DNA of 64,000 bases from Candidatus Cryptobacteroides avicola. GTDB taxonomy: Bacteria; Bacteroidota; Bacteroidia; Bacteroidales; UBA932. Shown here in pieces: positions 34,067 through 44,199 of the stretch (position 1 is the first letter of the stretch; every line of letters starts with the position of its first letter). The stretch spans positions 1 through 64,000 of the forward strand of contig JADILV010000012.1 of NCBI GenBank assembly GCA_017695115.1, written 5' to 3'. The notes under the pieces are model-generated. The model made no database searches, had not been told where the DNA came from, and saw only the letters and a list, made by a program, of their open reading frames with translations. The position numbers and the translations under genes were made by a program.

Positions 34067-34729
34067 TTACCGCAAATCGGTTATTATCCAGTCCGGGCCG
34101 AGAGATTTTTCATCAAAAGAAAAACGGTCTGCATCACCTTTCGGGCCATATCTGAAGTCTGAAATCATGAAATCGGTTACGGTACCGTCCGCAGCAGCGA
34201 TGGACGCGCCTATAAGGATATCGCTGTCCGGCTGGCCGGACCTGAAATAAAGCGTCACGCTCCTGAACTGCGGATACGACTTCGGGGTCAGGTCTACCTT
34301 TATGGCTTTCTCCCCGGAATACTCGGTACCGGACTGTGAAGACACCTCGAAAAAAGCTGTAAGACGACGCAGAAGTATCGCCGGATTGGCTGACAGATCT
34401 TCAGAATGACTGTCATAGGACTCTATCACCATCTCCTCCGCTTTCCTGTCCAGAGTCCATCGGGTCGTACCGTCACAATAGATTTCCATCCCGTTGACAT
34501 CAAGTATAAATGCATCCCCCTGAAGGACAACATTCCCCTGGCCGGTCATGCTGACATTGCCGTTCAATGCCCTATACGTATAGGAGAAGGCGATTTCCGA
34601 TGAATCAACCCTGTTTTCCAGCCTTTCAAGAGGATAGTACGGAACTGCAGCGCCGGCCATACCGTACCGGCTTCCCGACAGTAAGGCCATCACTGTCAGG
34701 GATACTGAAAATATCGTTTTCAGGTTCAT
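34067..34729 (-). CDS. LolA-like outer-membrane lipoprotein carrier
   Basis: The 220-residue protein has a signal peptide (about 1-25) and the LolA fold: IAFSYTYRALNGNVSMTGQG, DGTTRWTLDRKAEEMVIES, and a later beta sheet ending in MISDFRYG. LolA shuttles lipoproteins through the periplasm; Bacteroidota often carry divergent versions such as this. It lies 4 bases after ftsK, the usual order in this phylum. The match to the fold is good, but carrier activity is inferred. Confidence 0.8.
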   Translation of the reverse strand: MNLKTIFSVSLTVMALLSGSRYGMAGAAVPYYPLERLENRVDSSEIAFSYTYRALNGNVSMTGQGNVVLQGDAFILDVNGMEIYCDGTTRWTLDRKAEEMVIESYDSHSEDLSANPAILLRRLTAFFEVSSQSGTEYSGEKAIKVDLTPKSYPQFRSVTLYFRSGQPDSDILIGASIAAADGTVTDFMISDFRYGPKGDADRFSFDEKSLGPDWIITDLR

Positions 34730-34733
34730 GCCT

Positions 34734-37274
34734 TTATTTCATATAAGCCTTCAATATGTCATCCAGTTCGGCAAGGTCGCTTATAAGCACCTGACGAGGT
34801 TTGGAGCCTTCCTGCGGCCCGACTATTCCGGCAGCTTCGAGCTGGTCCATTACACGTCCGGCGCGGGCATAGCCCATACCCAGCTTGCGCTGCAAGGTAG
34901 AAGTGGAGCCTTGCTGATATGTGACTACCATCTTGGCTGCCTCTTCGAACATCGCATCAAGATTCTGCATGTCTACCATCTCACCGGCCCCGGCGTCACC
35001 GTTTTCAGACTGGAGTTCAGGCAGATAGTATGGAGTATTGCAGCAGGCATGGAAACCTGTCTGTTTTCCGATGAACTCCGTGACCCTGTTTATTTCCTCC
35101 ATGTTTATCAGGGCGCACTGCACCCTCTCCATGTCCACACCTGCATAGTAGAGCATATCACCCTTTCCGATAAGCTTTTCTGCTCCGGGCTTGTCGAGGA
35201 TGGTGGCGGAATCCACTCTGGTAACTACCCTGAAGGCTATACGTGTAGGGAAGTTGGTCTTGATAAGGCCGGTGATGACATCCACCGAAGGACGCTGGGT
35301 AGCTATTATTACATGGATACCGGCCGCACGGCCTTTCTGGGCAAGACGGATGATCGATGAAGTGATGCTCCGGGCCTGGCTTCTCGATTCGGCCCCCATG
35401 CCGCCTGACATGATAAGGTCGGCATACTCGTCTATTACTACCACAATATACGGAAGGAAATGGTGTCCTTCAGTAGGAAGAAGACGGCGGTCGGTATATT
35501 TCTCGTTATAGAGCTTGATGTTGTTGACCCCGGACTTGCTCAGGAGCAGATACCTCTCGTCCATCTCCAGACATAAGGAGCGGAGTATCTCGTCAGCCTG
35601 CTTGGGATGCTTTACGATGGCGTTGTCCTGCTCGTCGCTCTCGCTCGCTGCAGTAGGCATCACTGCCAGATAATGCTTCAGCAGCCTGGCGTATGAAGAG
35701 AACTCTACCATCTTCGGGTCTATGAAGACGAATTTCAGTTCCGACGGATGTTTTGCATAAAGAAGCGACGTGATTATGACATTCAGGCCCACGGACTTGC
35801 CCTGCTTTGTGGCTCCGGCGACCAGCAGATGCGGAGCGTCGGCCAGGTCGAATACCTTGACCTTCTGCATGATGGTATAGCCCAAGGCTATCGGCAGCTC
35901 TGCCTTGCTGTTCCGGAAAGTATCGTCATTCAGCATGGCCTTCAGCGGAACTATCGACGGCCTGTCATTTGCCACCTCTATACCCACGGAATCCGTAAGA
36001 ATCACTACACGTACACCTTTGATCCTCAACGCTATGGCGATATCCTCCTCAAGATTCTTGATAGCCGACACCTTCACCCCCGGCGCAGGGACCACCTTGT
36101 ACAGGGTGACAGTCGGACCTACGCAGGCAGAGACTTTCTCTACCTGGATCTTATAGTTCAGAAGAGTAGCGCGTATCTTGTTGTTATTACGCTCAAGTTC
36201 TTCCGGTGCTACTTCATAACGGCCTTCTTTATAGTCCTCCAGAAGATCAAGCGAAGGGAACTGATAATTTTCAAGCCCCTCTTTTGTATCGATACGGGGA
36301 AGCTCTTTGGTAACATCGGAAAATTCCGGTCCCTGTATCACTTCAAGAGAGTCTTCCGCCTTCATTTCGGCGACAGACATATCCTGAGCCGGCGGAAACT
36401 CCGGTTCCGCGGGAACAGTTCCAGTTTCATCCGGACCCGACAAAGAATCAAGGGCAGCAACGTCATCCGTCCATGTCTCCGGCGCAGAAGCCCCGAACCT
36501 CTCAGCCGCACTTGGCACCGGTTCTATATACATCTGATCTTCAGACACATCCTCCTGTCCATCGGAAACTTCACCGGCAGGAATCCCGTCTGAAGTCTCC
36601 GCCGGCTGCTCCCTCCTGTCACCGAGAGTAACCAGCCATCTTGAAAACCTTCCGCTCGCATAGAGCAGCCAAAGGACCACGAATACAGCCAGCACTACGG
36701 CAGTGACTATCTTCCCTATCATATTCACGAAGAAAGCCGAAATCTCGGCACCGCAGTCACCGCCCAGACCACCTCCGAACATGATGTCCGGTCCGGACAG
36801 GGATGAAATGAAAGAAAGGATAACGGACACAAGGAGAGCTCCGGAAACGGTTTCTACCAGTGTCTTCACCAACCCGACATCCCGCTTCCTGAAAAAGAGT
36901 CTTATGGAGACCGCGGCAAGCAGAATCACCATCGCGTAGCTTCCCAGGCCGAAGCAGCGTCCGACAAGGAAACGGCCCCATCTGTAGCCGAGCTTCCCTC
37001 CCATATTATGGGCCGAAACATCCTGTCCGAGCATATCCGGCTCTGACAGCAGGCTCTGGTCCGATTTCCATGTAAAAAGATAGGATGTGACGGACACGAA
37101 CGTGAATACGGCCAATACTCCTACAAGCAGGCCTGTCACTTTCATCAGCCTTATACGTTTGTCTTCCGGCAGCCGGCTCCATTTTTCCTTGATTGAAAAA
37201 CGGCCGGAAGAAGTCTTTTCCGGCGTGGACTGCCTGGAGGTCTTTGAAGCTTTATCCTGTGGTTTCCTGTGCAT
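34734..37274 (-). CDS. ftsK: DNA translocase FtsK
   Basis: The 846 residues have four N-terminal membrane helices (about 45-215), an acidic low-complexity linker (about 225-325), and the motor. Walker A is GATKQGKSVG, Walker B is VVVIDEYADLIM, and IIATQRPSVDVITGLIK is the sensor region. The C-terminal winged-helix gamma domain (LQRKLGMGYARAGRVMDQLE) reads KOPS-like sites. It pumps the chromosome terminus through the division septum. It heads a pair with the LolA-like gene and follows the DUF4290 gene by 56 bases. Confidence 0.96.
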   Translation of the reverse strand: MHRKPQDKASKTSRQSTPEKTSSGRFSIKEKWSRLPEDKRIRLMKVTGLLVGVLAVFTFVSVTSYLFTWKSDQSLLSEPDMLGQDVSAHNMGGKLGYRWGRFLVGRCFGLGSYAMVILLAAVSIRLFFRKRDVGLVKTLVETVSGALLVSVILSFISSLSGPDIMFGGGLGGDCGAEISAFFVNMIGKIVTAVVLAVFVVLWLLYASGRFSRWLVTLGDRREQPAETSDGIPAGEVSDGQEDVSEDQMYIEPVPSAAERFGASAPETWTDDVAALDSLSGPDETGTVPAEPEFPPAQDMSVAEMKAEDSLEVIQGPEFSDVTKELPRIDTKEGLENYQFPSLDLLEDYKEGRYEVAPEELERNNNKIRATLLNYKIQVEKVSACVGPTVTLYKVVPAPGVKVSAIKNLEEDIAIALRIKGVRVVILTDSVGIEVANDRPSIVPLKAMLNDDTFRNSKAELPIALGYTIMQKVKVFDLADAPHLLVAGATKQGKSVGLNVIITSLLYAKHPSELKFVFIDPKMVEFSSYARLLKHYLAVMPTAASESDEQDNAIVKHPKQADEILRSLCLEMDERYLLLSKSGVNNIKLYNEKYTDRRLLPTEGHHFLPYIVVVIDEYADLIMSGGMGAESRSQARSITSSIIRLAQKGRAAGIHVIIATQRPSVDVITGLIKTNFPTRIAFRVVTRVDSATILDKPGAEKLIGKGDMLYYAGVDMERVQCALINMEEINRVTEFIGKQTGFHACCNTPYYLPELQSENGDAGAGEMVDMQNLDAMFEEAAKMVVTYQQGSTSTLQRKLGMGYARAGRVMDQLEAAGIVGPQEGSKPRQVLISDLAELDDILKAYMK

Positions 37275-37330
37275 CAGCAGATTACTTTTCCGATGGGATT
37301 CAATGGATTGAATATGGCGAATCCGTATTG

Positions 37331-38005
37331 TTATTTGTTATTGCGCATGCGTGTACGCATACCGCCGTTCTTCTGGCGCTGGTTTCCGTTGCCGGACTTT
37401 ACCGGATTGAGACTCGGCTTGGAGAAGACGGCATTGGAGGCTATCCTTGTAAGCTGAAGTCCCTCGGGGACTTTTATCCTGTAATCGGAAAGTTTCTCTA
37501 TATCCTGGAAAATAGTACTGTCGGCAACGCTGTCCTTGTTCCAGATAAGATACTGCTGTCTCATGTATATGGCCAGAGAGCGGATCATGGCAGTCTTGAC
37601 ATCACCGTCAGGCTGTTCGGCGATAAGGTCTATGATACTCTCGATATTACGTCCGTAATGTGTGGCTTTGAGCGGCTTTCTTTTGACCGGAATCATCATG
37701 GGCCTGGCTGAAAGATGCTCCGGTTCAGGTGCAGGGTAAGGAGAATCCACGTCTATGTCAAATCCGGAAATGGCATGAAGATGGTCCCACAGTTTCTGCT
37801 CCCAGTTCTCCTGCTGGTGGACCTGTGTGTTCAGTGTCTCCATCACCTTGATTACAGCCCTTGCCTGTTCGTCCCTTTTTTCCTTTTCCGGCAAAGACTT
37901 GACGTACTCTATCATCTTCTGTACGTTGCGCCCGTACTCCGGCATGCGGAGCTTCCCGCGCTGCGTATTGTAGTCCAGACCTACATTCTCCATTTCCTTG
38001 TCCAT
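37331..38005 (-). CDS. DUF4290 family protein
   Basis: The 224-residue soluble protein matches DUF4290, a Bacteroidota-only family: LDYNTQRGKLRMPEYGRNVQKMIEY (split at MPEYG), KPLKATHYGRNIESIID, and MIRSLAIYMRQQYLIWNKDS. The C-terminus ends in a basic tail rich in Asn, Gln and Arg (RQKNGGMRTRMRNNK), which may touch nucleic acid. Its function is unknown. It lies between the AddA-like nuclease and ftsK on the same strand. Confidence 0.85.
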   Translation of the reverse strand: MDKEMENVGLDYNTQRGKLRMPEYGRNVQKMIEYVKSLPEKEKRDEQARAVIKVMETLNTQVHQQENWEQKLWDHLHAISGFDIDVDSPYPAPEPEHLSARPMMIPVKRKPLKATHYGRNIESIIDLIAEQPDGDVKTAMIRSLAIYMRQQYLIWNKDSVADSTIFQDIEKLSDYRIKVPEGLQLTRIASNAVFSKPSLNPVKSGNGNQRQKNGGMRTRMRNNK

Positions 38006-38046
38006 AATTTACCTGTTCAAAATCTGTAACCTGCAAAGATAATAAA

Positions 38047-41000
38047 TTATTTGCTGCACAAAACGACTTCATCGGTAAAGACATACCACAGGAATGCCGA
38101 GACGTCGCTGTAACCCATTCTTCTGTAGAGAGATGCATAGCGTGCCAACTGCCGTTCATAGCCCCGGTGCGGCTCTCCGAACTTGTAGTCCACGATAATC
38201 ACGGAATCTCCGTCCGTCACCACTCTGTCCGGACGGAAGACACTGCCGTCAGTATCGATCAGCGACACTTCTGTAGCGACTTTTGCAGGATCCGGCGGGA
38301 ACCAGTCTCGGGAAGATGCCGAGACAATCCTTTCCGACAGAAGCGAGAATGCCTCCTCTGCCTCCGCATTGTCAAGATCTCCGTCATACAGAGCCGCATC
38401 GACAGCCGGACGCAGGTCCTCGGGAACAATGACATGGGACAGAATATCATGAAGGACTATCCCTTTAAGCCTGTGCGACGCACTGACGCCTGCTTTTCCG
38501 TCGCCGGAAAAGAAATCAGCCGCATCAGCACTGAATTTCAGCCTTCCGCGCTCCCCTACAGAAACGGGACCGTATTCCGCCCCGGCAAAAATACCGTCAT
38601 CAGGATTTCCGCCGTCCAGCGGCCATGAAGGATAACCTGACGGCATCGGAATACTGCCGTCCTCCTTGCGTTTTCCCTCCATCGGCATTATCTCTCCGAA
38701 AGAAAACCTCTGCGAACCGTCTTCAGCATCAGCCCTCAGCATCTTCACAGAGGCACTTCCGGTTCCGGACGGCACCCCGGCAGGAGACGCCGCCTGTTCA
38801 GCGAACCAATAGAAAATCTGCGAAAAATCAGAGAAAGACATTGCCCCGCCGGAAGACATCCTGGTCATAAAAGCCGCTGACGGAGCCTTGGAAATGACTA
38901 CGATACCTTCGGAAGCCCTGGTCATGGCGACATACACCGTATTCAGATTGTCTACATACTGCAGCTTCAGTTCTTTCAGGTAGTCTTCATCGAAAAGCGT
39001 AGACAGGCTTCCGGACGACAGGCTGACGTCATACAGGCCTTCGGCTTTCCCTGCCATAGGCGTATCCTCCAGATCGGGGACGCACCAGTGGTTCCCTGCC
39101 TTGAAAAGAGTCACGTTTTCCGCATACGGAAATATGACATAGGGGAAATCAAGTCCTTTCGACTTATGGACAGTCATTATCCTCACCGCATCGGAAACCG
39201 AAGGCGAACTGATGCTCGGATCCGCATCGGCCCAGGCCCTGAGGAATCCGTGCAGGTCATTGCCGTCCGAAGCCGCATAATCCTGGACATAATCCATAAA
39301 GGACTGGACATAGAGCACTTCACTTTCAAAAGATACCGGATCGGCAGCCTTGACTTTGCGGATCAGGGTTTCGCACAGATCGGTGAGCGAGTGGAATTCA
39401 TCAAGAAAACTTATGTCCAGGCTCGATGCCAGATAACTGCCGACCGTATCATCCGGATTGTCCGCATAAGAAAGCAGGGAAACCAGTCTCCGTACAGTCA
39501 CGGACGACTTGACCTTCAGGGAATCATCCGTCAGTACATCCACTCCGTTGTCTATCAGATATGCCGCTATTTCCGCACCGGAAAGGTTGTTCCTCACCAA
39601 TACGGCAATGTCACCCTTATGTATGCCTTTGGCCTCCAGTTCCTTTATGGTCTCCAGCACCTTCGCGTCCTCACGGTCCCTTTCACAGAATATGATATCC
39701 ACCGAGCCCCGTTCCACTCCCGAACGGACTGCTTTCTGGGCGGCATCCGAATATATCGCCCCGATAGAACAGTCTTCTCCCGATTCCGGATCTGACGCGC
39801 TGTACTGGCTGTCAAGAATGGAGGAAACCGCAGGAAAGAAAACATTGTTGAACGCCACTATCCCTCCGAGACTCCTGTAATTGGTATCCAGTCCTGAATT
39901 GCGGCAGCGCCTGAATTCCTCCTGGAGTTCATGGTGGAAAAGATTCCAGTCGGAGCCGCGCCATCTGTAGATGCTCTGCTTGACGTCACCGACTATCAGG
40001 CTGTCGAAGTTCTGGGATTCGCTGTTCTGCAAGAGAGGGCGGAAGTTCTCCCATTGTATCCTGGAGGTATCCTGGAATTCATCCAGAAGGAAGTTCTCGA
40101 ACCTCACTCCTGTCTTTTCATATATGAACGGGGCGTCGCTCCCGTCAATGATGTTCTTGAGAATTGTATTCGAATCGTCTATGCTCAGAACGTTCTTTTC
40201 CTTCATAAGGGCGTTGAATTCCTTGTAAAGTTCGCCGGCTATTCCCAGGCTGTAGAGCTGGCGGCGCAGTATCCAGGCGGTATTGTAAGTTTTGAACGGC
40301 ATGCCGAAAAGCGACCGGAGTTCACTCAGAGGGGTCTCCAGGGCAGGATATACCAAAGGGAGCAGGTCTTTTGCCTTCGATTTTGCAAACCACTGCCCGT
40401 GGTCGGAAGATTTGGCAAGGAAACTTTCCGACGGAGAGACGATCTGTCCGCTTGCAGACACTTCCGAATAATCATACAGGACCTTCAGAAATCCCCTGTT
40501 CGACAGGCCGGGATCCACAGACGCGTTCCGCAGGACTTCCAGCGCAGCCTTCGCAGCCCGCCTGACCGACTCCGTAAAGTCCCTGATTACCTGCGAACAG
40601 ACCTTCCTTATAGAGGAAAGGTACTCTTTGGAATATACCTTGTTTTCATCGATGCCGAGCTTTTCCACCATAGCCCTGTGCTCATCTGACTTGAGTCTCG
40701 CGGCCATTGAAACAAGCCCTTTTTCCAGACTGTAACGGCCTGCAGTCTCGATCTGTTCCATAACACTCTCCGTCAGCCAGTCAAGCATGGTCCTGTCCGA
40801 CTCAGTAAGAGAATCAAGTACCCTGTCCACACTTTCCGCCACGAGGGAGTCCTTGTCGAGCTCCACCTGATACGAAGCGAACTGCCCTATTTCCCTGGAA
40901 AACGCTTTCAGGGTCTGCTGGAAAAACCTGTCGATGGTACTTACCGAAAACGCTCCATAGTCATGGAGTATGCTGCACAGGATGGCACCGGCGCAGTCGG

Positions 41001-41328
41001 AGAGCGACTTTAATGTTATCTTCTGCCCGGATTTTCCCGGCAATTCCTTTACCAGGTCATCATCGGGAATCCCGTCATGACAACCGTCGGGAAGACCCTC
41101 GACCATAAAGTATTTCAGATACCCGGACTTTTCCGGGGAGGAGGCAAGGACATACAGTTCTTTCAGGATGCGGCGCTTCATCTCGTCAGTGGCCTTGTTG
41201 GTAAATGTCACCGCCAGAATATGCCGGTAGGCATATCTGTCCTGTTTCTTGAACAGCAGCGTGATATATTTTCTCGCAAGGTTGAAGGTCTTGCCCGACC
41301 CTGCGGATGCCTTCATTATCTCGATCAT
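38047..41328 (-). CDS. addA: AddA/RecB-like UvrD helicase-nuclease
   Basis: The 1093 residues have superfamily-1A helicase motifs: Walker A KASAGSGKTFNL at the N-terminus, LLDEFQDTSRIQW (motif II), DVKQSIYRWRGSD (motif III), and MTVHKSKGLDFPYV and VAMTRASEG (motifs V and VI). A PD-(D/E)xK nuclease domain ends the protein (FRPDRVV, VIIVDYKFGEPH). With the AddB-like partner 21 bases upstream it should process double-strand breaks to recombinogenic ends. The usual length for AddA is about 1200, so this is within range. Confidence 0.92.
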   Translation of the reverse strand: MIEIMKASAGSGKTFNLARKYITLLFKKQDRYAYRHILAVTFTNKATDEMKRRILKELYVLASSPEKSGYLKYFMVEGLPDGCHDGIPDDDLVKELPGKSGQKITLKSLSDCAGAILCSILHDYGAFSVSTIDRFFQQTLKAFSREIGQFASYQVELDKDSLVAESVDRVLDSLTESDRTMLDWLTESVMEQIETAGRYSLEKGLVSMAARLKSDEHRAMVEKLGIDENKVYSKEYLSSIRKVCSQVIRDFTESVRRAAKAALEVLRNASVDPGLSNRGFLKVLYDYSEVSASGQIVSPSESFLAKSSDHGQWFAKSKAKDLLPLVYPALETPLSELRSLFGMPFKTYNTAWILRRQLYSLGIAGELYKEFNALMKEKNVLSIDDSNTILKNIIDGSDAPFIYEKTGVRFENFLLDEFQDTSRIQWENFRPLLQNSESQNFDSLIVGDVKQSIYRWRGSDWNLFHHELQEEFRRCRNSGLDTNYRSLGGIVAFNNVFFPAVSSILDSQYSASDPESGEDCSIGAIYSDAAQKAVRSGVERGSVDIIFCERDREDAKVLETIKELEAKGIHKGDIAVLVRNNLSGAEIAAYLIDNGVDVLTDDSLKVKSSVTVRRLVSLLSYADNPDDTVGSYLASSLDISFLDEFHSLTDLCETLIRKVKAADPVSFESEVLYVQSFMDYVQDYAASDGNDLHGFLRAWADADPSISSPSVSDAVRIMTVHKSKGLDFPYVIFPYAENVTLFKAGNHWCVPDLEDTPMAGKAEGLYDVSLSSGSLSTLFDEDYLKELKLQYVDNLNTVYVAMTRASEGIVVISKAPSAAFMTRMSSGGAMSFSDFSQIFYWFAEQAASPAGVPSGTGSASVKMLRADAEDGSQRFSFGEIMPMEGKRKEDGSIPMPSGYPSWPLDGGNPDDGIFAGAEYGPVSVGERGRLKFSADAADFFSGDGKAGVSASHRLKGIVLHDILSHVIVPEDLRPAVDAALYDGDLDNAEAEEAFSLLSERIVSASSRDWFPPDPAKVATEVSLIDTDGSVFRPDRVVTDGDSVIIVDYKFGEPHRGYERQLARYASLYRRMGYSDVSAFLWYVFTDEVVLCSK

Positions 41329-41349
41329 GGCTTTTCCTTTTAAATCAGG

Positions 41350-44196
41350 TCATCTACCGCATATCGTCCTGAAATCACAATACGCACATACATTTTCGTC
41401 ATCCGTGCGGCGGAACGGCACGGACATGTCCTCCATCTCGCATAGCAGCTTTTCAAGGCCTTCCATCATAAGAGAGTAGAACTGTTCCCCCATCCGGACG
41501 GACTGCGGGGCCTCTGCGAAAATCTTCACTGTTGAATACACAGAGTCCAAAATCTGCCGGCCTTTGTCCAACCCGTTCTTTCTCAAGAGCATATCATATA
41601 CAAAAAGCTGGAAGGCTATCTTGGGTTTCCTGAAATACGGGCCGTCACCAAAAAGCATGTCCACCGTATTCTGTGCCCTTTCATCGGTTATTTCCATATC
41701 TTCAGGAAGGACCTTGCCGGTCTTGTAGTCCACTACGCGGATTTCATCACCGCCGAAACTGTCAAGCCTGTCAATATATCCTTTGAACCGGAAATTCCCC
41801 ACTTCCGCCCTCAGTTTCATCTCCAGTCCTTCTATCCTGAAGGCATCCGTCCCCCTGCTCTCCATTGCCTCAAGGTCGCGTTCGAGGGTCTTGAGCACAT
41901 ATTTCACAATGACATCGCATACGACCAGATTCCTGCCAGTCACCTCTACATCCCTGAGCTGTTCCAGCATGAGCGCCCTGACCCTGGCCCTGATGTCCGT
42001 CCCGCGTTTCAACCACCCCTTTATATAATCCCCAGTCACCAGACCGGACGGTACCTGATACAAGTCCTGCATAACTCCGTGATATACGGTACCTATCATC
42101 GCCGCGTCCATAGATTCCGCCACCTCTTCCTCAGCGGAGAGCCCCCTGACAGCCGAATAATAGAATTTCGCCGGACATGCGATATAGTTCTGGACAGCCG
42201 TCGCCGAAAGGTCCATAGACCGGATGGCCTCCACATCACCTGCAGTCTTGGAAATCTCCGTCTCCACCGGTACCGATCTGGCCCTGGCATCAGCGGCATA
42301 TCTCAGGAGCGGAACCCTGAAATGATATTCCAGCTGTTTTATATACCGGCTTTCCTCCCCTGTCTTCATACCCTCCGTCCTTGAGTCATACAGGATCCAC
42401 ACATTTTCGGCCCTGGTTATCATCCTGTAAAAATAATACGCCCACACCGCATCCTGGTATTCATAGGTCGGAAGGCCGAAACCTTTTCTAAGTTCAGGAG
42501 GGATAAATGAAGAACTGACGCTCTTTTTCGGGAACGTGCCCTCGTTGGCTGACATAAGTACAATATTCCTGAAGTCCAGCGCCCTTGTTTCCAACGGTCC
42601 CATAATCTGCAGGCCTTTCAGAGGCTCCCCGCGGAACGGGACGGACACAGTCCCGATCAGCTGCTCCAATATCCTTATATACGTCAACGGAAGTATTTCC
42701 AGAGAAAAGCCCCTGAGCCTGTTCACGCTCCGGTAATATTCCTTCGCGAACTCCAGTTCCACGGCCAGCGCGACATCTTCCGAAAGCCGGGGCGCAATGA
42801 AGCCGATAACCTCCAGCTGATACTTAGCCAATGATGCTATCTGCTCTTTATCAGCGGCTTTCTGATCTCTTACGACCGGCCTGAACACCAACTCGAACAG
42901 CGGGCATCCTTTCAGGTCCTGCTCAGGAATGTACAGTTTGGCCCCCTGTTTTATCTGACGGGCAAGGGCAGCGCCTTCCTCCCCCATTGCCTTGCGGAAA
43001 ATACTGTTTGAAAAGAGCGCCCACACCTGCCTGTAATAGAAACACCACCCGTCCCCGCGTTTCTTCACATGGAGCAGCATGGACGATATTTCCGACATCA
43101 TGCTGTAGAAGGAACTCTCGGTCATCGGATATCCCATTGTCACATTTATGTCTCCGATTTCCGGAGGAACGGTATTCAGAAGAGGCATAAGCAACGACTC
43201 GTCCGGAAGTATAATGGCGGAGTCTTCCGGAGCCCCGACAATATCCGGGACAAGTTTGACCTGGCCTATGGAAGACGGTACGCTTACCACCTTGAATGAC
43301 GGCAGTCCCACTCCGTCCGGATCCGGGATGAAACTCTGCGGGAATTCCTTTACATTCCCGGCCATGAAGAATGAAGACTTGTTCCTGCTGTCCTGTATCA
43401 TGTCTCCGGAATAGTCCCAGCAGAACTCTGCCGTCCCGCTGTCGCGCATCCTGCGCATAAGGACCTTTTCACATTCGTTCAGGGCATTCAGACCGACAAA
43501 CACGTATCCGTATTGCTTGTGGAACACGCTGTCGAGTATATCCGTCACCGGTTCTTCCCGAAGTCTGTCCGCCAGGCCACGATAAATCATTCCTTCATAC
43601 GCCAGGCCTCTTTCTTCCAATGATTTCCTGAAATCCCGATACAAGGGATAAAGTATATTCCATATCTGGAGGAAACGCTCTTTGACATTCGGGTTTTCAG
43701 ACCCGATATCTACAGTCAGCTTCCCGCTGCGGTCATTGAAATGCCTTACGAAGTTTTCGATTGCGGTTCTCTGTGTATCGGACAGATATCCGAATGTGTC
43801 CTGCATGGCCTTGAAATCCGCCACATTGGCGTACAGCATGGACGGATCGGCCAGATACTTGTCGACATCATTGAAGTCGCCCAGAATGATATCCCCCCAG
43901 AAGATAAATTCGTCAAGACTCTCCGCCTTTGGATTCAAAGCCTTGTAACAAGCATAAAGTTCAAGCAGAAGCGTCACCCTGTCCGCACATCTGCCGCCAT
44001 GCACTTTCTGGAAAAAATCATTGATGGTGAACATCTCCGGAGCCCTGACAGGCACGTCGGAATTCTCCGAGACCGTTTCGGAAAGGTATTTCCTGAAAAA
44101 CACCATCGACCTGCGGTTCGGGAATATGAAACACAGGTCTCTGCCGTAAGGCTTTCTGTAATAATGCGATGCTACCTGCTTAAGAAAAGGGACCAT
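41350..44196 (-). CDS. addB: AddB-like PD-(D/E)xK nuclease with iron-sulfur cysteines
   Basis: The 948 residues have a helicase-like N-terminus without an intact Walker A (LCFIFPNRRSMVFFRKYL). The C-terminal nuclease has FKGYIDRLDS and VVDYKTGKV. Four cysteines frame that domain: one in IACPAKFYYS and three in CAYCDFRTIC, spaced C-x2-C-x5-C. This is the AddB-type 4Fe-4S layout. It would pair with the AddA-like protein in break resection, as scanning partner and second nuclease. The gene is 3 bases upstream-adjacent to the SLC13 transporter gene on the same strand. Confidence 0.9.
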   Translation of the reverse strand: MVPFLKQVASHYYRKPYGRDLCFIFPNRRSMVFFRKYLSETVSENSDVPVRAPEMFTINDFFQKVHGGRCADRVTLLLELYACYKALNPKAESLDEFIFWGDIILGDFNDVDKYLADPSMLYANVADFKAMQDTFGYLSDTQRTAIENFVRHFNDRSGKLTVDIGSENPNVKERFLQIWNILYPLYRDFRKSLEERGLAYEGMIYRGLADRLREEPVTDILDSVFHKQYGYVFVGLNALNECEKVLMRRMRDSGTAEFCWDYSGDMIQDSRNKSSFFMAGNVKEFPQSFIPDPDGVGLPSFKVVSVPSSIGQVKLVPDIVGAPEDSAIILPDESLLMPLLNTVPPEIGDINVTMGYPMTESSFYSMMSEISSMLLHVKKRGDGWCFYYRQVWALFSNSIFRKAMGEEGAALARQIKQGAKLYIPEQDLKGCPLFELVFRPVVRDQKAADKEQIASLAKYQLEVIGFIAPRLSEDVALAVELEFAKEYYRSVNRLRGFSLEILPLTYIRILEQLIGTVSVPFRGEPLKGLQIMGPLETRALDFRNIVLMSANEGTFPKKSVSSSFIPPELRKGFGLPTYEYQDAVWAYYFYRMITRAENVWILYDSRTEGMKTGEESRYIKQLEYHFRVPLLRYAADARARSVPVETEISKTAGDVEAIRSMDLSATAVQNYIACPAKFYYSAVRGLSAEEEVAESMDAAMIGTVYHGVMQDLYQVPSGLVTGDYIKGWLKRGTDIRARVRALMLEQLRDVEVTGRNLVVCDVIVKYVLKTLERDLEAMESRGTDAFRIEGLEMKLRAEVGNFRFKGYIDRLDSFGGDEIRVVDYKTGKVLPEDMEITDERAQNTVDMLFGDGPYFRKPKIAFQLFVYDMLLRKNGLDKGRQILDSVYSTVKIFAEAPQSVRMGEQFYSLMMEGLEKLLCEMEDMSVPFRRTDDENVCAYCDFRTICGR

Positions 44197-44199
44197 ATT

